64,000 bases of DNA, taken from NCBI RefSeq assembly GCF_000013745.1, contig NC_007925.1, positions 4,464,001-4,528,000 of the forward strand, read 5' to 3'. The notes beneath the pieces are model-generated. The model was not told where the DNA came from. It did not search any database and saw nothing but the letters and a program-made list of their open reading frames with translations. Below are positions 41,195 through 50,029 of this stretch, in pieces (position 1 is the stretch's first letter; each line of letters starts with the position of its first letter). The stretch comes from Rhodopseudomonas_A palustris_F. Lineage in GTDB: Bacteria > Pseudomonadota > Alphaproteobacteria > Rhizobiales > Xanthobacteraceae. The position numbers were made by a program, and so were the translations under genes.

Positions 41195-41884
41195 ATGCTC
41201 AACCAGTCGGTCAGAACTTCGGACGGCAACGCCAAGTCGGGCAACACGGCCTTCGCCTCGGGCGACCAGTTCTCGACGGTAACCGGCCATGCCGGTCTAG
41301 TCGCCTCCGAATTTTCCTACCGGAAGGAAGAGGAAATCTACGGCGAGGACGAAACCTCCGAATACGTCTATCAAGTGGTATCTGGAGCCGTTCGCAACTA
41401 CAAGCTGCTGTCCGATGGTCGCCGCCAGATCGGCGCCTTCTATCTCCCGGGCGACGTGTTCGGCCTTGAATCGGGGCCGGTGCATCGGCTGACCGCCGAA
41501 GCCATCGTCGACACCACGGTCCGCCTGTTGAAGCGCCGCAGCCTGGAACAGGCAGCCGCCACCGACGTCAATGTCGCTCGCAGCCTGTGGGCGATGACCG
41601 CCGGCGAATTGCGCCACGCCGAAGATCACATGCTGTTGCTCGGCCGCAAGAATGCGATGGAGCGCGTCGCCAATTTCCTGCTCGAGATGGATCGCCGCCT
41701 CGCCGTCGCTGGCCTGATGGCGCTGCCGATGTGCCGCCGCGACATCGGCGACTACCTCGGCCTCACCCTCGAAACCGTTTCTCGTGCGCTGTCGCAACTC
41801 CATAGCCAGGGCGTGCTTGGCTTCTCCGGAGCCCGGCAGATCGTGCTGCGCAACCGTCAGCACCTGCACAACATGGACGCTTGA
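41195..41884 (+). CDS. fixK: FixK-type Crp/Fnr transcription activator
   Basis: 229 residues. Effector-like beta-roll without the N-terminal Fe-S cysteines of Fnr, a long dimer helix, and the helix-turn-helix CRRDIGDYLGLTLETVSRAL with the E-x2-S-R that recognises TTGAT. Cys180 (PMCRRDIG) corresponds to the redox-sensitive Cys183 of B. japonicum FixK2, so activity may be lowered by oxidation. It is expected to bind the boxes listed at 24.6, 28.1, 32.1, 37.5, 40.6 and 59.2 kb. It has its own terminator. Confidence 0.93.
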   Translation: MLNQSVRTSDGNAKSGNTAFASGDQFSTVTGHAGLVASEFSYRKEEEIYGEDETSEYVYQVVSGAVRNYKLLSDGRRQIGAFYLPGDVFGLESGPVHRLTAEAIVDTTVRLLKRRSLEQAAATDVNVARSLWAMTAGELRHAEDHMLLLGRKNAMERVANFLLEMDRRLAVAGLMALPMCRRDIGDYLGLTLETVSRALSQLHSQGVLGFSGARQIVLRNRQHLHNMDA

Positions 41885-41956
41885 GCGTCGCTGCTCAACC
41901 GTGCGGCGGCGACCTTCGCTGCTGAGGCCCTCCTTGGGCGTTTCCTCCCTAGACTT

Positions 41957-41981
41957 GGCCGCCAGCAATGGCGGCCTTTTT
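41957..41981 (+). terminator. Rho-independent terminator of fixK
   Basis: GGCCGCC-AGCAAT-GGCGGCC followed by TTTTT, about 70 bp after the fixK stop. Confidence 0.85.
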
Positions 41982-42286
41982 CTTGGCCGCCAGCGCACGT
42001 TGCACGGCGCGGCGATGGACCGCCGCGGCCACCTGCGGCCTGCGCCGGATAGAAGAATATTCTGTCTCCCGGGTACATTTCGAGGAAACGCCGGGCCTGC
42101 GAGCTGATGCACTGCCAGGAGGAGATTTTTATTTCCCCTCTCCGGTTGACTTCGGTTCGGGCGAAAGGCGTGATTGCGGCTTCAGGGCTCTGTGCATCGC
42201 ACCGCGGACGCAACCAGCGTCACCTTGCTGATGTGCAACGCTGCCGTCGTCACTCATCGACCCTCATTGTCGAAGGATCCTTTCCG
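41982..42286. other. Leader region of metY
   Basis: About 300 bp without a supported gene. A methionine-pathway gene in an alphaproteobacterium often carries an S-adenosylmethionine riboswitch here. I could not match the SAM-II conserved core with confidence. Confidence 0.3.
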
Positions 42287-43594
42287 ATGACCAGAAAGCT
42301 TCATCCCGATACGCTCGCGCTTCACGCCGGCTGGCGCGCCGACCCGGCCACCGGCTCAGTCGCGGTGCCGATCTTTCAGACCACCTCGTACCAGTTCCAC
42401 AACACCGAGCACGCCGCCAACTTGTTCGCGCTGAAGGAACTCGGCAACATCTACACGCGGATCGGCAACCCGACCAATGACGTGCTGGAGCAGCGCGTGG
42501 CGGCGCTTGAAGGCGGCGTCGCGGCGCTCGCGGTGTCGTCGGGCCAAGCCGCTTCGGCGTTCTCGCTGCAGAATCTTGCCCGGGTCGGCGACAACGTCGT
42601 CAGTTCCACCGACCTCTATGGCGGCACCTGGAATCTGTTCGCCAACACGCTGAAGGACCAGGGCATCGAAGTGCGCTTCGTCGACCCGGCGGATCCCGAA
42701 GCCTTCGCCCGCGCCACCGACGATCGCACCCGCGCCTACTACGCCGAAACCCTGCCGAACCCGAAGCTGGCGGTGTTTCCGATCGCCGAAGTCGCGGCGA
42801 TCGGCCGCAAGTTCGGCATTCCGCTGATCGTCGACAACACCGCCGCCCCGTTGCTGGTGCGTCCGTTCGATCATGGCGCGGCGGTCGTGGTGTATTCGGC
42901 CACCAAATATCTCAGCGGCCACGGCACCTCGATCGGCGGCCTGATCGTCGACGGCGGCAATTTCGACTGGGAGAAATTCCCGGAACGCCAGCCGGCGCTG
43001 AATACGCCCGATCCGAGCTATCACGGCGCGGTCTGGGTCGAGGCGGTCAAGCCGATCGGCCCGGTCGCCTACATCATCAAGGCCCGCACCACGCTGTTGC
43101 GCGACATCGGCTCGGCGCTGTCGCCGTTCAACGCGTTCCAGATCATTCAGGGCCTTGAAACCCTGCCCTTGCGCATCGAGCGCCACGTGCAGAACGCGCA
43201 AGCCGTCGCCGACTTCCTGGAGAAGCGCCCCGAGGTCACCAAGGTGATCCATCCCTCCAAGTTGACCGGGGTCGCCCGCGAGCGCGCCGACAAATATCTC
43301 AACGGCAAGTTCGGCGGCCTGGTCGGCTTTGAACTCGCCGGCGGCAAGGAGGCCGGGCGCAAATTCATCGACGCGCTGCAGCTGCTGTACCACGTCGCCA
43401 ATATCGGCGATGCTCGCAGTCTGGCGATCCATCCGGCCTCGACCACGCATTCGCAGCTCTCGGTCGAGGACCAACTCGCCACCGGCGTGTCGGACGGCTA
43501 CGTGCGGCTGTCGGTCGGCCTCGAGCACATCGACGACATCATCGCCGATCTGGAAACCGGCCTTGCCGCGGGACGTCTGGCCGCCGCCGCGTAA
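42287..43594 (+). CDS. metY: O-acetylhomoserine aminocarboxypropyltransferase (sulfhydrylase)
   Basis: 435 residues from the ATG at 42287; the open frame starts earlier but homology begins at MTRKLHPDTLALHAGW. PLP enzyme of the Cys/Met metabolism family. Makes homocysteine from O-acetylhomoserine and sulfide. The Schiff-base lysine is in VYSATKYLSGHGTSIGG. Other blocks are FQTTSYQFHNTEHAANLFAL, NIYTRIGNPTNDVLE, SSGQAASAFS and HPASTTHSQLSVEDQ. An IS630-family element has inserted directly after the stop codon, so the natural terminator is displaced. Confidence 0.94.
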   Translation: MTRKLHPDTLALHAGWRADPATGSVAVPIFQTTSYQFHNTEHAANLFALKELGNIYTRIGNPTNDVLEQRVAALEGGVAALAVSSGQAASAFSLQNLARVGDNVVSSTDLYGGTWNLFANTLKDQGIEVRFVDPADPEAFARATDDRTRAYYAETLPNPKLAVFPIAEVAAIGRKFGIPLIVDNTAAPLLVRPFDHGAAVVVYSATKYLSGHGTSIGGLIVDGGNFDWEKFPERQPALNTPDPSYHGAVWVEAVKPIGPVAYIIKARTTLLRDIGSALSPFNAFQIIQGLETLPLRIERHVQNAQAVADFLEKRPEVTKVIHPSKLTGVARERADKYLNGKFGGLVGFELAGGKEAGRKFIDALQLLYHVANIGDARSLAIHPASTTHSQLSVEDQLATGVSDGYVRLSVGLEHIDDIIADLETGLAAGRLAAAA

Positions 43595-43603
43595 TACCAA
43601 CGG

Positions 43604-44167
43604 TCATTGAGATTGACCGACATGTGCCCAGTCTCGCATCCCGATTGAAGTGATTGTGTTGGGTTGTGCGACGAGTTTTTGCCACGCTTCGCAGGCCGTA
43701 TCGACTATGGCGTCGTAGGATTCGAACACGCGGTTTGAGAGCCAGTTGGCCCGCATGTACTGCCAGATGTTCTCGACCGGGTTCAGTTCTGGCGAGCGCG
43801 ATGGCAGGAATATCGGCGTGATGTTGTTGGGCATGTCGAGGTTCGTCGTGGTGTGCCATCCGGCGCGGTCCATCAGCAGCACGGCCTGCGCGCCTTTGGC
43901 GACGTGACGGGATATCTCGTTGAGATGAAGCTGCATGGCCTCGGTGTCGGCTTGCGGCAGCGCGAGCGCGGCGCCGGTGCCGCGCGCCGGACAGATCGCG
44001 CCAAACAGGTAGGCGTTCTCATAGCGCTGGTCGGCGGGCTGTCGCGGCCGCGATCCGCGCCTGGCCCATTGCCGGACCACGCCGTTCTTCTGGCCGATCC
44101 TGGCCTCGTCCTGGAACCAGATTTCGATCGGGGTGCCTTCGGGCACCTCCGCCAGATGCACGCTCAA
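43604..44167 (-). CDS. IS630 transposase, C-terminal frame (DDE domain)
   Basis: The catalytic half of the transposase, read in the -1 frame relative to the upstream part. Acidic residues are visible in IWFQDEARIGQK, VLLMDRAGWHTT and LNPVENIWQYMR (the D-D-E triad). It ends seven bases inside the left terminal repeat. It is probably produced only as a frameshift fusion with the 44164-44673 frame, since the listed start (TTG near 44167) has no ribosome site. Confidence 0.88.
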   Translation of the reverse strand: MSVHLAEVPEGTPIEIWFQDEARIGQKNGVVRQWARRGSRPRQPADQRYENAYLFGAICPARGTGAALALPQADTEAMQLHLNEISRHVAKGAQAVLLMDRAGWHTTTNLDMPNNITPIFLPSRSPELNPVENIWQYMRANWLSNRVFESYDAIVDTACEAWQKLVAQPNTITSIGMRDWAHVGQSQ

Positions 44168-44673
44168 TGCGCGCGAGAAGTTTTTTTGAAAGCCTCCATG
44201 ATCTCGACATCCTGCCCCGGATGCCGAGGCCGCGCGCTGACGTGCGAGAAGCCGAGCTTCTTCAACAGCGTGCCGACATGCCGCTCATGATAGTCGACGC
44301 CGAAGCGCTCCGCGATCACCCGCTTCAGATCGACGCGGCGCCAACGCACCACGCCGTCCAGCTCCCAATCGGGGCCGGCCTCCACGATCGCCGCGAGTTC
44401 GGCCTGCTGATCCGGCGACAGCCGTGAAGCCGGTCCACTGGCCCAGTTGTCCAGCAGCCCGTCGGGGCCAGCTTCGTTGAAGCGATGAACCCAGTCCCGC
44501 AGCGTCTGTCGATCCATCCCGCCGATCCGCGCTGCGTCGGTGCGGTTCATCCCGTCCAGAACGGCCGCCAGCGACAACAGCCGCCGGCTTTGGTTGTTGT
44601 CCTTCGATCGCTTCGCTAGCTGCCGGAGTTCCCCGGCCGAAAAATCCGTTCGCAATGGCACCGCTGATGGCAT
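44164..44673 (-). CDS. IS630 transposase, N-terminal frame (helix-turn-helix), with programmed -1 frameshift site
   Basis: 169 residues from the ATG at 44673 (MPSAVPLRTDF). Contains the DNA-binding helix-turn-helix (NRTDAARIGGMDRQTLRDWVHRF) and the winged region (VDYHERHVGTLLKKLGFSHVS). Near the end seven consecutive A (minus strand, 44187-44181) form a slippery site. A -1 slip turns the reading FKKTSRAH-stop into FKKNFSRALSVHLAEV, the continuous IS630 sequence. Confidence 0.88.
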   Translation of the reverse strand: MPSAVPLRTDFSAGELRQLAKRSKDNNQSRRLLSLAAVLDGMNRTDAARIGGMDRQTLRDWVHRFNEAGPDGLLDNWASGPASRLSPDQQAELAAIVEAGPDWELDGVVRWRRVDLKRVIAERFGVDYHERHVGTLLKKLGFSHVSARPRHPGQDVEIMEAFKKTSRAH

Positions 44674-44792
44674 GGCGCGAATCCTCCCCACGCCATCGAA
44701 TCAGATCCGCACCAGAGAGGGGATCACAAATGAGTCAGATACCGGCGCCGTTGGTATAATCACTGCAGGATCTCTCCACACCGCGATTGCCG

Positions 44793-44918
44793 CGCAGGAT
44801 GACCCCCACGTCATCCTGCGCTCTTTCGTTTGGAGAACTTTCGGTTGGGACTGATCATCCAACCCAATGTCGTCGTCATTCCGGATTGCGAGTTCGAAGA
44901 ACGAGCAAGTCCGGAATG
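44793..44918. repeat. Cluster of three hairpins between the IS element and nuoN
   Basis: CGCAGGATGAC/GTCATCCTGCG (44793-44820), GGTTGG/CCAACC (44843-44864) and CATTCCGGA/TCCGGAATG with further internal pairing (44878-44918). They lie downstream of nuoN on its strand and may terminate the nuo transcript or be remnants of dispersed palindromic elements. Confidence 0.6.
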
Positions 44919-44953
44919 AAGGCCCAGGACTCTTGAAGCGCCTCAATCCAACG

Positions 44954-46324
44954 CTATCGCACCGCGAGCGCGGAGTTCACCGCGGTGATCAGCACCAGCG
45001 GCTCGAAGCCGAACAACATGATCAGTCCGAAGCAGAAGATCAACAGCAGACGATCGAACCGGTGCCGTGGCGCCGGTTCGATGCCGCCGTGGCCAAAAAA
45101 CGGCGCGGTGAAAAACCGAATGTAATAGTAGAAGCCGAGCGCCGCGCCGAACGCCGCGATCCCCAGCAGGATCCAGGACTGCGACTGCACCAGCGCCTTG
45201 AACAGATAGAGTTTAGCCACGAAGCCGCCTGCCACCGGCAGGCCCGCCAGCGACAGCAATCCGACCGACAGGGAGGTGGCTTCGAGCGGCCGCTTGCGCG
45301 CCAGCCCGCGTAGATCCTCCAGCATCGGCGCCGGGCCGAGCATCGCCGAGGCGCACAACGTCGCGGTCAGCGCCGGCGCGTAGATGCCGAGATAGAACAG
45401 CACCGCCTCATTGGTGCCCGGCGCGCCGGACGCCAAAATCATCGCGATATAGCCGGAATGCGCGATGGTCGAATAGCCCAGCATGCGGGGCAACAGCTGC
45501 TGCCGCAGCGCCAGCACATTGCCGACCAGCACCGACGCAGCACCGAGCGTGGCGAGACCCGCACTCCACAACGGCTGCGGCAATTGCGCCTCGGTGTTGA
45601 GCCGCAGGATCGCGATCGCGACCGCGGCCTTCGACACCACGCCCGCCAGCGCCGCGGCGCCGGCCGGCGCGCCCTGGAAGGCGTCGGGCGTCCACATGTG
45701 GAACGGCGCCAGCGAAAACTTGAAAGCCAGACCAGCCAGCAGCAGCGCGGTGCCGAGCGCGAACAACGGACCGTGGCCGACCCAGCCGGGAAAATCCAGC
45801 GCGCCGGTTTCGGCATAGATCAGCGCCACACCGAGCAGCTGCGCCGAGGTGGCGAGCCCGCTCATCACCAGGAACTTGTAGCTCGCCTCCAATGCCTTCT
45901 CGGTCAGCGGGAAGGCAAACAGCGCGATCAGCGACAGGCTGATCAGCTCGAGCCCGAGAAACAGCGTCGCGGCGTGGCCGGCGCCGGTCAGCGAGGCGGC
46001 GCCGAGCGCCACCAGCGCCACCAGCGCCGGCGCTTCCTTGGCGACGCCGCCGACCCGCAGGAACACCAGCGCGGCGAGCCCGAACAGCGCCGCATAGGCG
46101 GTGCCGTAGCGCGCCAGCCCGTCGTCGGTGAACAGCGCGCCGATCGGCGCCGCCGGGATGCCGGCCCGCAGGATCTCCAGCAGCGCCGCCACGGCGAGAC
46201 CTGTCGCCGCAGCGATCCGCGCCGCGCCGGCGGTTTGCGTGAGAGGCGCCAGCAGCATCGCGACCACCGCGCCGATGGCGAGGGCCGCAAGTGGCGATAG
46301 CGCGGCGAGCTGGGCTGTGGTCAT
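44954..46324 (-). CDS. nuoN: NADH-quinone oxidoreductase subunit N
   Basis: 456 residues, antiporter-like membrane subunit of complex I with about 13-14 helices. The conserved lysine-bearing helix regions are visible (ASYKFLVMSGLATSAQLLG; FKFSLAPFHMWTPDAFQGAP; LGYSTIAHSGYIAMIL). It is the last gene of the nuo operon; its ATG overlaps the nuoM stop. Confidence 0.95.
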   Translation of the reverse strand: MTTAQLAALSPLAALAIGAVVAMLLAPLTQTAGAARIAAATGLAVAALLEILRAGIPAAPIGALFTDDGLARYGTAYAALFGLAALVFLRVGGVAKEAPALVALVALGAASLTGAGHAATLFLGLELISLSLIALFAFPLTEKALEASYKFLVMSGLATSAQLLGVALIYAETGALDFPGWVGHGPLFALGTALLLAGLAFKFSLAPFHMWTPDAFQGAPAGAAALAGVVSKAAVAIAILRLNTEAQLPQPLWSAGLATLGAASVLVGNVLALRQQLLPRMLGYSTIAHSGYIAMILASGAPGTNEAVLFYLGIYAPALTATLCASAMLGPAPMLEDLRGLARKRPLEATSLSVGLLSLAGLPVAGGFVAKLYLFKALVQSQSWILLGIAAFGAALGFYYYIRFFTAPFFGHGGIEPAPRHRFDRLLLIFCFGLIMLFGFEPLVLITAVNSALAVR

Positions 46325-47763
46325 GGCAGCTGCGGCACCAGCGCCGCCTTGATCGCCGGGCCAACTAGGCCGATGACGCTTTGCGGATAGAGGCCGACCA
46401 GCACAGTGCCAACGGCCAAAGCAATCACGGTGGCGACTTCACGCCAGCCGAGATCGCGCACGACCTTCGGGGAGGCTGCGCCGAAGGTGACGCCCTTCAA
46501 CAGCCGGGTGCCGTACACCACCGAGACGATCAGCGTGCTCAACGCCACCAGCGCAAACGGCCAGCTGACTTGGAAGATGCCGACCACCACCAGCGCCTCG
46601 CCGACGAAATTCGCCGTCCCCGGCAGCGCCAGCAGCGCCGAACAGAACAGCGCGAACGCCGCGGCGAACCGCGGCGCGCTTTGCTGCAAGCCGCCAAGTT
46701 CGCGCAGGTCGCGAGTCTGGGTGCGCTCGTACAAGGCGCCGATCAGCAGGAACAGCGCCGAGGCGGAAAACGAATGCGCCACCATCTCCACCGCCGCACC
46801 GGCCAGCGCGTATTCCACTCCGGCGGCGACGCCCATCAGCACGATGCACATATGCGCCACCGAGGTGTAGGCGACCAGCCGCTTGGCGTCGGTCTGACCG
46901 CAGGCCACCACGCCGCCATACAGCGCACCGGCAGCGCCCAGCGCGATGCCATAGGGCGCCAGCACGACGAGTCCGTCGGGAAACAGCATCGGGCTGAACC
47001 GGAACAGGCCGTAGGCGCCGGTCTTCAACAATAAACCGGCGAGCAGGATCGAGCCCGCGGTCGGCGCCAGCGTGTGGGCATCCGGCAGCCAGGCGTGGAA
47101 TGGCGGCACCGACAGCTTGACCAAGAACGCCAGCGAAAAACCCAGCAACAGCCAGACCTGCATCGGCGTCGACAGCTTCAGCTCGGCGAGCGTGAAGGCG
47201 TTGAAGGTCATGGTGTCGGCCATCGACGCCAACCCGAACACCCCGGCCAGCAGGCCGAAGCCGGCCACCGCGTTGAAGATCAGGAATTTCAGCGCGGCAC
47301 TTTCCTTGGCGCCGTGGCCCCACACCGCGATCAGCATGAAGCTCGGGATCAGCTGCGCCTCCCAGAAGAAGGCGAACACTAACAGATCGAACGACAGAAA
47401 CACCCCGATGGTGGCCGAGACGGTCCAGCACAGGCAGGCGTGAAACAGCCCGGAATCGACTTTGATCTCGTGCCATGAGGCCATCACGCCGATGATGCCG
47501 AGGCCTGCGGCGATGCCGACCAACGCCGCCGACAGCCCGTCGAGCGCGAGATTGATCGAAATTCCGAACGACGGCACCCAGGGAAGATCGACCTGCGCCA
47601 GCCAACGGCCATCGTCGCCACCGGCGACGCTGACGATCAGCACAATGAGCGTGACGGCGAGCGACGCGATCGATACCCAGCGTGGCGCCTCGCCACGTCC
47701 GCCGAGGAAATAGGCCGCAAAGCCGCCGAGCATCGGAAGCAAGAGAAGCGCAATCAGCGCCAT
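46321..47763 (-). CDS. nuoM: NADH-quinone oxidoreductase subunit M
   Basis: 480 residues from the ATG at 47763 (MALIALLLLPMLGG); the open frame continues upstream without homology. Antiporter-like proton channel subunit: FFWEAQLIPSFMLI, FLVKLSVPPFHAWLPDAHTLAP, LKTGAYGLFRF and RLVAYTSVAHMCIVLMG. The glutamate in FWEAQ is the key proton-pathway residue. Overlaps the nuoL end by 10 bases. Confidence 0.95.
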   Translation of the reverse strand: MALIALLLLPMLGGFAAYFLGGRGEAPRWVSIASLAVTLIVLIVSVAGGDDGRWLAQVDLPWVPSFGISINLALDGLSAALVGIAAGLGIIGVMASWHEIKVDSGLFHACLCWTVSATIGVFLSFDLLVFAFFWEAQLIPSFMLIAVWGHGAKESAALKFLIFNAVAGFGLLAGVFGLASMADTMTFNAFTLAELKLSTPMQVWLLLGFSLAFLVKLSVPPFHAWLPDAHTLAPTAGSILLAGLLLKTGAYGLFRFSPMLFPDGLVVLAPYGIALGAAGALYGGVVACGQTDAKRLVAYTSVAHMCIVLMGVAAGVEYALAGAAVEMVAHSFSASALFLLIGALYERTQTRDLRELGGLQQSAPRFAAAFALFCSALLALPGTANFVGEALVVVGIFQVSWPFALVALSTLIVSVVYGTRLLKGVTFGAASPKVVRDLGWREVATVIALAVGTVLVGLYPQSVIGLVGPAIKAALVPQLP

Positions 47764-49724
47764 GACGTCCCCCAGGCAAACAACAGAAGTCCAGCGAAGC
47801 CGAGCGCCAAGCCCAGCGATTGATCCCGCACCCGGCCGGTCTGGATTCGGTGCACATGCTCCCAGGCCCGCCCGAGCGACCGCGCAAACCGCATCCACAA
47901 AAGGTCGATCCGGTCGGGATCGAACACCCTGACCACGGCCTGCACCAACCGCGTCGCCGCAGCGACCAGCGCGCGGCCGATCGGATCGCCGGCCACCAGC
48001 TTCACCACGTCGAACGGGGGCGCCTCTTCGACTTGAGCGACCGCCGCCTGCTCCCCGCTCGGCCCCGCCATGACGTGGCTAAGCTTGCGGAAGCCGCGCA
48101 CCAAAATGAAGTAATACAGGCTGTCGATGCGGAACACCTTGCGATGCCGCAGCTTGGCCCTGAGCTGGTCGAGCAGTTGCGGATAAACCACCAGATGCCG
48201 CGCCAACGCGACGCCTGCGAGCGGCGCCGCTGCGCCGAGCAGTTCGGCAATCAACGACGGATCATTCAGCGTGCCGCCATCGAAGCTGATCAGCGCATTG
48301 ACCAGGAAACCGCTGAGCAACGCCAGCACTGCCAGCGCGATCAACGGCGCCCAGACCGCAAGCCCTTCCCACGGTGCGATCGACTTGTCCGGACCCCGGC
48401 TCGCCGCAACAAACACCACGCGAAAACTGTAGGTGCCGGTCAGCACCACGGCCGCGACCGCCAGCGCCCACAGCGGCACGCCCCACAATCCGCTGCTCAG
48501 CACCGCGCCGAGCATGGCTTCTTTGGAGTACCAGCCGGCGGTGACCAGCGGCAGACCGGCGAGTGCCGCGGCGCCGATCGCGAACGTCCAGAACGCCAGC
48601 GGCTGGCGGCGCCGTGAGCCGCGCAGCGCGTTGATGTCGGTGTCGCCGTGCGCGCCGTGACTCATGATGCCGGCGCTGAGAAACAGCAACGACTTGAACA
48701 CCGCGTGAATCGCGAAATGCGCCAAGGCCGCGGCCGGTGCGCCGATGCCGAGCGCCAGCACCATAAAGCCGATCTGGCTCATGGTAGAGAACGCCAACAG
48801 CTTCTTGACGTCGGTCTGCAGCAACGCTGCCAGCGCCGCCAGCATCGCGGTGGCGAGCCCGAGCACGGCGACGCAGGCCGAGATTTCCGGGGCTGCGGCG
48901 AACAGCGGCGCCAGCCGCACCAGCAGGATCACGCCGGCCGCCACCATGGTGGCGGAATGCAGCAGCGCCGACACCGGCGTCGGTCCGGCCATCGCGCTCG
49001 GCAGCCAGGTGTGAAACGGGATCTGCGCCGATTTGCCGAGCGCGCCGATCGCGATCAATCCTGCAATCGCCGCCAGCTGCCAGGCGTCGATCGCACCGAC
49101 GCCGGCCAGCATGCCGTCGAACCGCGTGGTGCCGGTCGCCAGGAACAGCAGCATCAGCCCGGCGAGCAGCATGGTGTCGGCAACGCGGGTGGTGACCAGC
49201 GCCTTGGTGCCGGCGGCCACCGCCTTCGGCCGCTGCGTGGTGTAGGCGATCAGGAAGAAACTGCACAGCCCGATGGTTTCCCAGCCGAGAAACAGCAAGA
49301 GCACGTCGGCGGCCAGCACCACCGCCAACATGCCGGCGAGAAACAGGTTCATATAGGCGAAGAACCGCCGCAGGTCGTCGACCGGCTCCTCGCTCATATA
49401 GGCGCCGGCATAGATCATCACCAAGGCGCCGACCACCGCGACGGTGATGCCGGCAACCACGCTCAACGGATCGAGCGACATTGCGATTTGCGCGGCAAGC
49501 GCGCCGACATGAATGGTCAGGATCGTCGCCACCGCGCCGGTTTCGCAGCCGCCGCCGAAGCAGGACACCACCACCGGCAGCAACAGCAGCACCGGCACGA
49601 TCGCCGCGCCGACGCCGAGGCCGATCACGACGCCGCGCGAAATCCGCAGCGGCGCCAGCGCCAGCAGCACGAAGCCGAGCAGCGCGGAGACCGGGACGAA
49701 GGGCAGCAGGCTGGCCATGCTCAT
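47754..49724 (-). CDS. nuoL: NADH-quinone oxidoreductase subunit L
   Basis: 656 residues, the distal antiporter-like subunit with the long lateral helix at its C-terminus. Conserved blocks: GWETIGLCSFFLIAY, KSAQIPFHTWLPSAMAGPTPVSALLHSATMV, KKLLAFSTMSQIGFMVLALG and HAVFKSLLFLSAG. The start ATG at 49724 overlaps the nuoK stop. Confidence 0.96.
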   Translation of the reverse strand: MSMASLLPFVPVSALLGFVLLALAPLRISRGVVIGLGVGAAIVPVLLLLPVVVSCFGGGCETGAVATILTIHVGALAAQIAMSLDPLSVVAGITVAVVGALVMIYAGAYMSEEPVDDLRRFFAYMNLFLAGMLAVVLAADVLLLFLGWETIGLCSFFLIAYTTQRPKAVAAGTKALVTTRVADTMLLAGLMLLFLATGTTRFDGMLAGVGAIDAWQLAAIAGLIAIGALGKSAQIPFHTWLPSAMAGPTPVSALLHSATMVAAGVILLVRLAPLFAAAPEISACVAVLGLATAMLAALAALLQTDVKKLLAFSTMSQIGFMVLALGIGAPAAALAHFAIHAVFKSLLFLSAGIMSHGAHGDTDINALRGSRRRQPLAFWTFAIGAAALAGLPLVTAGWYSKEAMLGAVLSSGLWGVPLWALAVAAVVLTGTYSFRVVFVAASRGPDKSIAPWEGLAVWAPLIALAVLALLSGFLVNALISFDGGTLNDPSLIAELLGAAAPLAGVALARHLVVYPQLLDQLRAKLRHRKVFRIDSLYYFILVRGFRKLSHVMAGPSGEQAAVAQVEEAPPFDVVKLVAGDPIGRALVAAATRLVQAVVRVFDPDRIDLLWMRFARSLGRAWEHVHRIQTGRVRDQSLGLALGFAGLLLFAWGTSWR

Positions 49725-50029
49725 CCCTTCAACCCGCTGACGGCGTCGCTGTCGTCGCTGCCTTTGCTGCGGCGAATCCGCAGAAACAGCGCCAGACCGA
49801 CCGCGACCTCGGCGGCCGCCAGCGTCAGCACCAGCACGAACATGCCCTGCCCTTCGGCGTCGCCGTGATAAGCGCCGGCGGCGATGAAGGCCAAAGCCGG
49901 GCCGCTCAAAGCCACTTCCAGCGAAATCAGCTGAAACAGGATGCCGCGCCGCGCCAGCACGCCGAACACACCCGCGGCGAACAGCCCGGCGGCGACGATC
50001 ATCATCCCGGTGAGCGCGGTGCCGGTCAT
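49721..50029 (-). CDS. nuoK: NADH-quinone oxidoreductase subunit K
   Basis: 102 residues, three helices. The conserved acidic residue sits in LFQLISLEVALSGPALAF, corresponding to Glu36 of E. coli NuoK. A second acidic position occurs in TLAAAEVAVGLAL (Glu72 equivalent). Overlaps nuoJ and nuoL by four bases each. Confidence 0.95.
   Translation of the reverse strand: MTGTALTGMMIVAAGLFAAGVFGVLARRGILFQLISLEVALSGPALAFIAAGAYHGDAEGQGMFVLVLTLAAAEVAVGLALFLRIRRSKGSDDSDAVSGLKG

Larger units (their letters stand above)
43597..44754 (-). mobile_element. IS630-family insertion sequence, about 1158 bp, apparently intact
   Basis: Both ends begin CCAACGG (the right end read on the minus strand) and are flanked by the dinucleotide TA (43595-43596 and 44755-44756), the target duplication typical of IS630/Tc1. 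The terminal repeats run about 30 bp with 17 matches (blocks CCAACGG, TGAC, TGTG). Inside are two overlapping minus-strand frames joined by an A7 run. No disabling stop was seen, so the copy could be active. Confidence 0.88.

Noticed and set aside
41885..42286. SAM-II or other S-adenosylmethionine riboswitch ahead of metY
   Set aside because: A TGATTGCGGCTT stretch near 42171-42182 hints at the SAM-II core, but the GCTAAA element and pseudoknot pairing could not be found. A covariance-model search would decide.
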